Origin: Planctomycetota bacterium
GTDB lineage: Bacteria > Planctomycetota > Planctomycetia > Pirellulales > Pirellulaceae
Assembly: GCA_019347795.1 (NCBI GenBank)
Contig: JAHWKS010000365.1
Span: forward strand, 1 to 6,287
Direction of reading: 5' to 3'
Length of the DNA stretch: 6,287 nt
The notes under the pieces are model-generated. The model saw only the letters and a program-made list of their open reading frames with translations, made no database searches and was not told the DNA's origin. A program made the position numbers and the translations under genes. Below are positions 1 to 6,287 of this stretch, one piece after another. The number at the start of each line of letters is the position of its first letter. The stretch's first letter is position 1.

Positions 1-614
1 AACTCGGCGAGCGTGAGATGGGGACAGGCGATCTCCAGCTCCCGCAAGCAAGCCAACTGCGGCAGACAGGCCAGTCCCTCGGCGGTGAAGCTCGCGCCAT
101 GCAACGCAAGCCGCTCCAGCGGCGCCTCGCTCAAGTGACAAAGACCGCTTCCGGTCGCCTGGGTGTGGGCCAGCAGCAAATCCGAGAGCGTCTGGTCCGC
201 GGAAAGCTGCTCAAGCGCGGAGTCGTCCACGGGGACGCGAATGCAGTGCAACACCTGCAGTTGCGGCAGTTTTCCCAGCGGGGCCAGCGACTGCGCATCC
301 AGGCCTTTCACCTCTTGGAGCGTGAGCCGTCGGAGGGCGGAATGCCGGGCCACCTCGGCAAACTGCTCGCCGGTGACGGCTTTGGCGGTAATCGAAAGCG
401 AGATAATGGCGCCATTCCGCCGTTCGACGTCCGCGGCTTCGAGAAGACTTTGCTGCGCACTTGGGTTCGTCCGAACTCCCGGTGAATCGGGGGCGCAGCC
501 GCCGGCAAGCAACGAGGCCGCCAGCAACGTCAGCGCATTTATCCCGGGCAAAGGGGAACAACACGTGCAGCCCGTCGCCGCGCTGTCAGTTCGAGAGGGC
601 CCAGTCGGCGACAT
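1..614 (-). CDS. Leucine-rich-repeat lipoprotein, 3' end cut off by the window edge
   Basis: An uninterrupted minus-strand frame of 204 complete codons runs off the left edge. The N-terminus has a hydrophobic stretch (residues 25-38, INALTLLAASLLAG) ending in a lipobox-like LLAGGC, so C40 is the predicted lipid-modified cysteine. From about residue 93 there are leucine-rich repeats with LxxLxL spacing: ALRRLTLQEVKGL, LPQLQVLHCIRV, APLERLALHGASF and LACLRELEIA. This is the ribonuclease-inhibitor-like LRR style common in planctomycetal secreted proteins; such LRRs usually bind proteins, but the partner here is unknown. I chose ATG 614 because AAGGA lies 8 nt upstream; this start overlaps the preceding lipoprotein gene by 29 nt. 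The alternative is TTG 551 (codon 22), which gives a shorter signal peptide without a basic residue and no visible ribosome site. The frame and the LRR pattern are seen directly; the lipoprotein nature is inferred. Confidence 0.72.
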   Translation of the reverse strand, partial: MSPTGPSRTDSAATGCTCCSPLPGINALTLLAASLLAGGCAPDSPGVRTNPSAQQSLLEAADVERRNGAIISLSITAKAVTGEQFAEVARHSALRRLTLQEVKGLDAQSLAPLGKLPQLQVLHCIRVPVDDSALEQLSADQTLSDLLLAHTQATGSGLCHLSEAPLERLALHGASFTAEGLACLPQLACLRELEIACPHLTLAE

Positions 615-1011
615 TGCTTCCATCCTTTACCTCATAGGTCAGCTCGCTGTCTTCGTTGTACCTGGCGGGCACGATCTGCTCTTCGGTCAACGCCAGGTCC
701 GCATCGTCGGTAGGGTCCTCCTGCTCAGGGAACACGTTGATCGTCACCTGGTGCTGGCCGATCACCGCCCCCTCGTCGCCTGTGGCGACCACCGACAGCG
801 CATAGCGTCCCTGAGCATCCGTCATGCCTTGCGAGCTCGGCGCCTCCATGCCGGTTCGCTCGGGGACGAACGTGACGGTGGCGCCTGAAAGCGGCTCGCC
901 GTCCAGGGTGACTGTACCCGTCACCGGCGCCGTATCGAGGCCGCTGCCGCCGCAACCGCCTAGAACGACGACAGCCAGCGTTGAGAGACGAAGAAAGGAG
1001 GGGGCACTCAT
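586..1011 (-). CDS. Small lipoprotein with carboxypeptidase-regulatory-like (transthyretin-type) domain
   Basis: This 141-residue protein starts with a short signal peptide and lipobox VLGGC (C20), so it should be exported and lipidated. Residues 29-92 form the typical beta-sandwich pattern: PVTGTVTLDGEPLSGATVTFVPE, then TDAQGRYAL and a GAVIGQHQVTI strand. The tail PARYNEDSELTYEV..GSN matches the usual ending of this planctomycetal family, in which IPxRYNxxSxLTxEV and a final asparagine-rich strand are conserved. Length is normal for the family. No enzymatic residues are evident; the fold suggests a structural or binding role at the envelope. It lies 60 nt downstream of the DUF1559 gene, an arrangement seen repeatedly in planctomycete genomes, and probably shares its mRNA. 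Its own ribosome site is poor. The family assignment is confident; the role is unknown. Confidence 0.9.
   Translation of the reverse strand: MSAPSFLRLSTLAVVVLGGCGGSGLDTAPVTGTVTLDGEPLSGATVTFVPERTGMEAPSSQGMTDAQGRYALSVVATGDEGAVIGQHQVTINVFPEQEDPTDDADLALTEEQIVPARYNEDSELTYEVKDGSNVADWALSN
623..627 (-). promoter_or_regulatory. Shine-Dalgarno AAGGA for the LRR lipoprotein gene
   Basis: Read on the minus strand, AAGGA lies 8 nt before ATG 614, inside the last codons of the upstream lipoprotein gene. It is the only good ribosome site near the LRR frame and is the reason to prefer this ATG over TTG 551. It could be a coincidence of the Lys-Asp codons of the upstream gene. Confidence 0.4.
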
Positions 1012-1071
1012 AGCGCAATCGAAAACCTGGAAAGAAGGCAGCGGGGCAAGGGGGCAATGGAAAACGCTTGA

Positions 1072-2079
1072 CTACGGCAGTTCGACTGCCTCTCCGCCTT
1101 GGATCGTCGCCAGAGCGGGCAAGACTCCCATCGATCTGACGGAGGAATTGTTTCTGCCCACACCCATGTCCACCGTCTCCGCAATCGCGCGCACCGAGGC
1201 GTCCGCGAGGCAGAACTGCAATGCTCCGGGATGCATGCTCCCCCAACCCCGCTTGCAGGGATTGGAGCCGCCCCTTCCGGGGATCGAGACGCACCTGTCG
1301 TAGTCAGAGATCAGCGTTCGCGGCTGACCCACGGTGACGGACGACTGATTGTAGGACGTGTACGTATACGCCCAGAAGGTGCGACGACGGTTTCGGGAGA
1401 GCATTTGGTACTCGCCCACTATCAGCGTATTGGAGGTGCCATCCAGGATCGAGGCGAAGGTCTCGGTACTGACGTCCCTTCGCCCCCCGGTGCGCCCGTT
1501 GTGTGATCCTCCCACATGGTGCAACACTCCCGCGTTCCGTCGGCAAAAACCCCCACCAATCTGTGCGTTGTCGGCCCAGCACGCGCCTGTGCTGGCGCCG
1601 GACACGGCGCGATACGAGCCGGGAGCATACTGCAAACGATTACCGGGTCCGCTCGCGGGCCGGTCGGTCAGTTTGGTGTGTATATCGCTGGGACAACTGT
1701 GGACCTCCAGGGTCTGCTCCCGGACGAACTGGTTCGGCGGATCCTCGTTGAAAACGTCGAACTTGTACTGTTCGTGGAGCGTCTGCCCTTCCATGAACGG
1801 AAGGATCAAGATCGTCCACGTGGCGGCGTTTGGCGTGCTGCAGCAGTTGCCTGGCGTCATGCCGCCGAAGGGGAAGGTCTTGTAGGTGTCGTGGTAATTA
1901 TGAAGGGCCAGGCCGATCTGCTTCAGATTGTTGCTGCACGACATCCGGCGGGCCGCCTCGCGCGCCGCCTGGACCGCCGGCAGCAGGAGGGCGACGAGAA
2001 TCCCGATGATGGCGATGACGACTAACAGCTCCACCAAGGTAAAGCCGCGCCGTCTCTGAGGGACGCGAAGCGCGGTCAT
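1072..2079 (-). CDS. DUF1559 protein with type IV pilin-like N-terminus
   Basis: The 335-residue protein begins with a prepilin-type leader: basic residues, then RRG/FTLVE with cleavage expected after G12 and the conserved glutamate at position 5 of the mature protein (E17). A hydrophobic helix to about residue 35 and [12 protein letters not shown] follow. Family landmarks come next: [18 protein letters not shown] (47-64), the aromatic [22 protein letters not shown], and [12 protein letters not shown] (212-223). The C-terminal H-x9-DG motif is present as [13 protein letters not shown] (283-295) with DA in place of DG, and the ending [13 protein letters not shown] is typical. Length is usual for the family. 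The ATG is supported by AGGAG at 2086-2090, 6 nt upstream. DUF1559 proteins are thought to be exported or surface pseudopilin-like proteins; no reaction is known. The gene heads a likely transcript with the two downstream lipoprotein genes. Confidence 0.96.
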   Translation of the reverse strand: MTALRVPQRRRGFTLVELLVVIAIIGILVALLLPAVQAAREAARRMSCSNNLKQIGLALHNYHDTYKTFPFGGMTPGNCCSTPNAATWTILILPFMEGQTLHEQYKFDVFNEDPPNQFVREQTLEVHSCPSDIHTKLTDRPASGPGNRLQYAPGSYRAVSGASTGACWADNAQIGGGFCRRNAGVLHHVGGSHNGRTGGRRDVSTETFASILDGTSNTLIVGEYQMLSRNRRRTFWAYTYTSYNQSSVTVGQPRTLISDYDRCVSIPGRGGSNPCKRGWGSMHPGALQFCLADASVRAIAETVDMGVGRNNSSVRSMGVLPALATIQGGEAVELP

Positions 2080-2180
2080 GATCGGCTCCTGAAAAAGAAG
2101 GAACTCTGCCGCACGCCCAACAAACTGCCGGGAAGAGTAAGAATTGAGGGCGCCGAGACAGGGCGACGAAGGGTAAAGAG

Positions 2181-2209
2181 AATTTACGCGAAACGCAAAA
2201 GAATTGCAA
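2181..2209 (-). promoter_or_regulatory. Candidate sigma70-type promoter for the DUF1559 gene block
   Basis: Read on the minus strand, TTGCAA (2204-2209) and TAAATT (2181-2186) are separated by exactly 17 nt, each matching the consensus at 4 of 6 positions. It lies in the 165 nt gap after the cytochrome gene, about 100 nt before ATG 2079, in the most AT-rich stretch of the gap. The spacer contains GCG-TTT-CGC, a small inverted repeat. This is pattern matching only. I see no convincing terminator for the cytochrome gene in the gap, so read-through is also possible. Confidence 0.3.
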
Positions 2210-2244
2210 CCATTTTGGTCAGGAGCTATGCATCGATGGCTCGC

Positions 2245-4191
2245 TTAGGGCGCCGCCGCGCTGCGGCGCGCCGCGCCGGTTTTCGCCGACGCCGTGCGGC
2301 GGATGGTTTGTGCGAGTTGCTCCATCTGGCGGCAGATGTCCTCGCTCCGGCCGGCGGCGCGGTAGAGCGTCGCCAGCGCCTGGTGCGTCTCCGGCTGGGC
2401 GGGGTCGATCTCCAGCACGTACTCCAGCGCCGCGATGGCGCCCTCCAGGTCGCCGACGCGCTGCCGGCCGAGCGCCAGCAAGAACCAGTCGCCTGGCTCC
2501 CGCCGCAGCGCCGTAACTTCCTCTAACCGGCGAACCGCCTCCGCCGCGAGGTTTTGCTGTAAGTCCGCTTCCGCCGCAATTCGCAGCGCCGTCGCCCGCT
2601 CGTGGGAGGAAAGCTTGCCGCGGAGCGCCCTCTTGGCGTGCCGCTGCGTCTGGCGCCGATCATCGACGGTGGCCAGGGCCAAGGCTGTGTCGAGCGAAGC
2701 ATCGCTCACCCACTCCGTCGCAGATTCCGCGAGCAACTGCTGAGCCCGAAGGAAATACGCCTCCGCGCCCGGCTTGTGTCCCTGATCGTGGAAGTACTGC
2801 ATATAGGCCAGCGCTAATGAGCGGCGCCGTTCGACTTCCGAAAGATGCGATACGTCCAGCACCGGCGCCAAGGGCCGGAAGGAATCTTGGTCGCGATCTT
2901 CATTCTTGGCGGCCGGTTCATGGATGCCGATCCGATGGTGCGTGAACGCGATGTGGGGAATGTCCGTGTCGGACGGCGGCATGTGACAGGCGGCGCAGTC
3001 GTTGTCGTTTCGGCTTCGCCGCTCCGGCAGCGGCAGCTTGCAGCCCGGATCGCTGTGACATTGGATGCACGTGTTCCGGTAAACAGAGACTCGCTCCTCC
3101 GGCTGAAGCGCCGAGTGGGGATCATGGCAGGTGGTGCATGTCAGCGTCTCGCTGGATTGATAACACGCACTTTGCCGCAACTGCTCGACGTGCCCCACGA
3201 CCGTCATGTCGGATTCGCTCACCTCGTATCCGTAGTCGATGAAGAAATCCTGCCAGCGCAGGCCGGGGCGAAACTGGCCGGGCTCGCGGCCGCGCACGGG
3301 AACGCGCACCTGCGCGTTCAGGTGGCACTGGTGGCACACCGATTCAGCCAGCTCCCGCGGCAAGCGGCGCGGGTTGACGATCGTCATGTCGGCGCCGTCC
3401 GGGGGTTCTCCAGCCGACATCCGCTCCGCATGGAGCGAGCCCGGCCCGTGACACCGCTCGCAGCCGATGGCCGTCTCCAAAATGTGCAGGCGGCTTTCCA
3501 CCTCCGCCACCGGCTCGAGTCGCCCCGCGTGACAGTACAGACAATCGTAAACGGCGACTCGATGAAACGAATTGTGGACGCTCTGGTCGTACCCCGGCGA
3601 CAGGGCCCAAGCGTCCAGCGATGCGTACCACGTGAGCGGCGACTCGATGAGGAAGCCGTCGGTTTCGGCGAGGTAAGTCCGCGAGAAGCGGCCCGATCCG
3701 ACCAGATACTTCAAGGGATAGTCGCACAAGGGCATTTCCCCGCCGTCGGCCAACCGCAGCGACTCGCGATGCCGCAACTCGCCCCCCTCGCGATAGCACC
3801 GGTAGCGCCGGCCGGACAGCGAATGGTCGAACGCGGCGCCCGGCGGCTCGAGGTCCGGAGTCACTTCGCTCATTGAGCGGCTGTGGGCGGTCAGCAAGTA
3901 CGACTCGTGCTGTGCGAGGTGACACTCCTGGCAGCGCTGCGTTCCCACATAGTGGACGTCCGGGTTTGTGTTCTCGAAAGGGCTGGGAGCGATCGGAGGC
4001 GGAGGCCGGTACGTGGCGACGCTCGTCTGCGGCGTCTGCGCACTCTCCCTACCCGCGCCGCTCCGCCAATACCAGATTCCGCACAGAATCGCCAGCAGCG
4101 AAAGCGCCGGCGCCACGAGCCACAAACGCGTCTTTTGCGCATCCCGCGCGCCGCCGCGAGCTTGCCGTGTATGTTTTCGTTTACGCCCCAT
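2245..4191 (-). CDS. Membrane-anchored seven-heme cytochrome c with C-terminal TPR domain
   Basis: The 648-residue protein has a very basic N-terminus (MGRKRKHTRQ), one membrane helix at about 22-42, and then a presumably extracytoplasmic domain. Seven CxxCH heme c sites are visible: CQECH (87), CLYCH (217), CERCH (244), CHQCH (286), CTTCH (352), CIQCH (375) and CAACH (399). CERCHGPGSLH and CTTCHDPHS resemble cytochrome c554/doubled-CxxCH proteins. Residues 456-634 are helical TPR-like repeats, clearest at 567-600 (GDWFLLALGRQRVGDLEGAI). Comparable cytochrome-TPR fusions occur in planctomycetes and verrucomicrobia. Electron transfer is secure as a role, but redox partner and substrate are unknown. 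Four cysteines outside CxxCH (C132, C156, C343, C384) could form disulfides. ATG 4191 has no close Shine-Dalgarno. An in-frame TGA at 4204-4206 excludes an N-terminal extension. The gene is divergent from the sulfatase gene and shares its 160 nt regulatory region. Confidence 0.93.
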   Translation of the reverse strand: MGRKRKHTRQARGGARDAQKTRLWLVAPALSLLAILCGIWYWRSGAGRESAQTPQTSVATYRPPPPIAPSPFENTNPDVHYVGTQRCQECHLAQHESYLLTAHSRSMSEVTPDLEPPGAAFDHSLSGRRYRCYREGGELRHRESLRLADGGEMPLCDYPLKYLVGSGRFSRTYLAETDGFLIESPLTWYASLDAWALSPGYDQSVHNSFHRVAVYDCLYCHAGRLEPVAEVESRLHILETAIGCERCHGPGSLHAERMSAGEPPDGADMTIVNPRRLPRELAESVCHQCHLNAQVRVPVRGREPGQFRPGLRWQDFFIDYGYEVSESDMTVVGHVEQLRQSACYQSSETLTCTTCHDPHSALQPEERVSVYRNTCIQCHSDPGCKLPLPERRSRNDNDCAACHMPPSDTDIPHIAFTHHRIGIHEPAAKNEDRDQDSFRPLAPVLDVSHLSEVERRRSLALAYMQYFHDQGHKPGAEAYFLRAQQLLAESATEWVSDASLDTALALATVDDRRQTQRHAKRALRGKLSSHERATALRIAAEADLQQNLAAEAVRRLEEVTALRREPGDWFLLALGRQRVGDLEGAIAALEYVLEIDPAQPETHQALATLYRAAGRSEDICRQMEQLAQTIRRTASAKTGAARRSAAAP

Positions 4192-4203
4192 GAAAGCAGT
4201 TGT

Positions 4204-4218
4204 TCAATCTCCCAGCAT
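4204..4218 (-). other. Four-codon upstream mini-ORF (M-L-G-D-stop) before the cytochrome gene
   Basis: On the minus strand ATG CTG GGA GAT TGA lies 27 nt upstream of, and in the same frame as, the cytochrome ATG. If the transcript starts from the TAGAAT box at 4239-4244, the mini-ORF would lie in the leader. There is no ribosome site in front of it; a GGGAG sits within it, too far from ATG 4191 to be normal. It could be chance. Confidence 0.15.
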
Positions 4219-4222
4219 TGAC

Positions 4223-4234
4223 GAATCGCGATTC
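4223..4234. promoter_or_regulatory. Perfect 12-bp palindrome, candidate operator
   Basis: GAATCGCGATTC is a perfect palindrome centred between 4228 and 4229. It sits between the -35 and -10 boxes proposed for the sulfatase gene and just downstream of the -10 proposed for the cytochrome gene, a position where a dimeric repressor could block either polymerase. No regulator gene is present in the window. Confidence 0.35.
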
Positions 4235-4238
4235 CCGC

Positions 4239-4244
4239 ATTCTA
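4239..4244 (-). promoter_or_regulatory. Candidate -10 box for the cytochrome gene
   Basis: On the minus strand the sequence reads TAGAAT, matching TATAAT at 5 of 6 positions, about 48 nt upstream of ATG 4191. No good -35 box is found at 16-19 nt spacing, which would suit a promoter that needs an activator. It overlaps the opposing plus-strand -10 candidate. Confidence 0.35.
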
Positions 4245-4286
4245 ACGTGCCGGACGAATCGCGGCGAACGCAGAGCGACAGGGCGC

Positions 4287-4306
4287 CTTGCACCGGGCCG
4301 GGCAAG
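4287..4306 (+). other. Hairpin in the sulfatase leader
   Basis: CTTGC (4287-4291) pairs with GCAAG (4302-4306), and CC with GG just inside, leaving one bulged A and a GGGCC loop. It would form in the 5' leader about 45 nt before the sulfatase ATG. There is no T-run, so it is not a standard terminator. In DNA this GC-rich a short stem may be chance. Confidence 0.25.
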
Positions 4307-4351
4307 ACGGCAGGATGACCTCGCGGCGCCCGCTTCCCCCTCGCCTGATCC

Positions 4352-5782
<1,431 letters not shown>

Positions 5783-5817
5783 CCGAAACTCGCCGTCAAA
5801 CTCACCCCAGGAGAAGC

Positions 5818-6153
5818 ATGATGATCCGACAAGCCGTTCGCTTTACCTTTCTCATCATCGCCGGCGCCGTCGCCGGCTGCGCAAGCGAAACCGCGGCGCC
5901 GCCTGCCGAGACCGGCGCGCCTGCCGAGACCCAGTCGCCGGAGGTGGCCGAGGCGCTGGCGCAACTCTCTCCAGAAGACCGCGCCCTGGCGGAGCAACAA
6001 AAGATCTGCCCCGTGAGCGAAGAGCCGCTGGGGTCCATGGGCGCCCCCGTGAAAATCGACGTGGAGGGGCAGTCGATCTTTATCTGCTGCGAGGGCTGCG
6101 AAGAGATCATTCGCGAGGATCCGGAGACGTACCTCGCGAAGGTCAACAAATAG
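5818..6153 (+). CDS. Small lipoprotein with YHS/TRASH-like metal-binding domain
   Basis: The 111-residue protein begins MMIRQAVRF, followed by a hydrophobic core and lipobox VAGC (C21), so it should be a lipoprotein. Residues 22-45 are an Ala/Pro/Glu/Thr linker with a short internal repeat. The C-terminal domain reads ICPVSEEPLGSMG (63-75), PVKIDVEGQSIFICCEGC (77-94) and DPETYLAKV (101-109). This is the YHS/heavy-metal-associated pattern with C64, C90, C91 and C94 as likely metal ligands; such domains often accompany copper or other heavy-metal efflux systems. Two adjacent ATG codons compete: AGGAG (5809-5813) lies 4 nt before ATG 5818 and 7 nt before ATG 5821, so the second may be used, shortening the product by one residue. 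The 35 nt gap after the sulfatase suggests co-transcription. The metal is unknown, and the link to the sulfatase is inference. Confidence 0.88.
   Translation: MMIRQAVRFTFLIIAGAVAGCASETAAPPAETGAPAETQSPEVAEALAQLSPEDRALAEQQKICPVSEEPLGSMGAPVKIDVEGQSIFICCEGCEEIIREDPETYLAKVNK
5900..5931 (+). repeat. Two-copy tandem repeat in the lipoprotein linker
   Basis: CGCCTGCCGAGACC occurs at 5900-5913 and 5918-5931, an 18-bp period that adds six residues and repeats P-A-E-T with a G-A spacer. It lies between the lipidated cysteine and the metal-binding domain, so its length may vary between strains without harming function. Confidence 0.6.
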
Positions 6154-6204
6154 CCGCCGTCGCCGGCTTGGCCGCGGGAACGGTATTCTAAGATTCCAGA
6201 ACCG

Positions 6205-6218
6205 GACGCTCGCGCGTC
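6205..6218. other. Short GC hairpin downstream of the metal-binding lipoprotein gene
   Basis: GACGC (6205-6209) and GCGTC (6214-6218) can pair around a TCGC loop, about 50 nt after the stop codon. No T-run follows, so termination here is only a possibility. Confidence 0.25.
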
Positions 6219-6226
6219 GCGGCTGG

Positions 6227-6279
6227 CTCAGGACAATTCTGAGAAACTAATGTCCTTAACCTCCCCTGGGTGGGGAGGT
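6227..6279. other. Cluster of overlapping inverted repeats at the right end
   Basis: Three hairpins can be drawn. CTCAG (6227-6231) pairs with CTGAG (6239-6243). AGGACA (6230-6235) pairs with TGTCCT (6251-6256), sharing bases with the first so that only one can form fully. ACCTCCCC (6259-6266) pairs perfectly with GGGGAGGT (6272-6279) around a TGGGT loop. No T-run follows on the plus strand. It may be a terminator, a leader structure of the next gene, or part of a dispersed repeat cut by the window edge. The 134 nt after 6153 otherwise hold no gene I can support. Confidence 0.4.
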
Positions 6280-6287
6280 CGGACGCG

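Larger units (their letters stand above)
4218..4246 (+). promoter_or_regulatory. Candidate sigma70-type promoter for the sulfatase gene
   Basis: TTGACG (4218-4223, 5 of 6 matches) and TCTAAC (4241-4246, 4 of 6) are 17 nt apart. The expected start of transcription is near 4253, giving a leader of about 100 nt before ATG 4352. A perfect palindrome occupies the spacer. This is consensus matching only. Confidence 0.4.
4220..4263. repeat. Pair of exact 11-bp direct repeats, 33 bp apart
   Basis: GACGAATCGCG occurs at 4220-4230 and again at 4253-4263. The 33-bp period is close to three helical turns, so both copies face the same side of the DNA. The midpoint (about 4241.5) almost coincides with the centre of the two overlapping -10 candidates. 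The left copy merges into the 12-bp palindrome; the right copy is not palindromic. Confidence 0.55.

Noticed and set aside
211..564. Minus-strand frame of 117 codons at the left end
   Set aside because: The neighbouring frame on the same strand shows a lipobox and leucine-rich repeats and stays open to the edge; this one is Arg/Ala-rich and featureless.
163..888. Plus-strand open frame of 241 codons at the left end
   Set aside because: It lies opposite two minus-strand lipoprotein genes with clear lipoboxes, LRRs and a regulatory-like domain; no motif of its own.
2223..2242. GAGCTAT/ATGGCTC hairpin just after the cytochrome stop codon as a terminator
   Set aside because: On the transcribed minus strand the central pair becomes an A-C mismatch, leaving four plus two pairs, and no T-run follows.
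2845..3876. Plus-strand open frame of 343 codons opposite the cytochrome gene
   Set aside because: The opposite strand encodes seven CxxCH sites and TPRs; this frame shows no motif and has shadow-type composition.
6250..6287. ATG with an open frame to the right edge
   Set aside because: Only 12 codons are visible, it runs through the perfect hairpin, and there is no ribosome site, so a gene start cannot be supported.

Overview
The window looks like chromosomal DNA of a planctomycete, most likely the Pirellulales/Pirellulaceae group. The strongest pointer is a DUF1559 protein (pilin-like N-terminus, [29 protein letters not shown]), a family hugely expanded in that phylum. It is followed by the small beta-sandwich lipoprotein that usually accompanies it. 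A TPR-containing multiheme cytochrome c, an FGly-type sulfatase and high G+C fit the same picture. The assignment is inference from gene families; no rRNA or other taxonomic marker is present.

Layout. The left two thirds are on the minus strand, read from right to left: a membrane-anchored seven-heme cytochrome c with C-terminal TPRs (2245-4191), DUF1559 (1072-2079), a carboxypeptidase-regulatory-like lipoprotein (586-1011), and a leucine-rich-repeat lipoprotein that runs off the left edge (1-614). The last three are tightly packed (60 nt gap, then a 29 nt overlap) and are probably one transcript. A 165 nt gap with a candidate promoter separates them from the cytochrome gene. The right third is on the plus strand: a sulfatase/phosphonate-monoesterase-type hydrolase (4352-5782) and, 35 nt later, a small YHS-like cysteine lipoprotein (5818-6153). 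The last 134 nt have no gene I can support but are rich in inverted repeats.

The most interesting non-coding stretch is the 160 nt divergent intergenic region 4192-4351. Candidate -10 boxes for the two directions overlap at 4239-4246. They are flanked almost symmetrically by two exact 11-bp direct repeats 33 bp apart, and one copy is embedded in a perfect 12-bp palindrome. This looks like a shared operator controlling the cytochrome and the sulfatase gene in opposite directions.

How the genes may work together: all products except the sulfatase carry export or membrane signals (three lipoproteins, a pilin-like protein, a membrane-anchored cytochrome). The sulfatase has no signal peptide, because an in-frame stop lies 3 nt upstream of its start. 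The window is therefore a mostly envelope-directed gene set. I see no phage, transposon, CRISPR, tRNA or rRNA.
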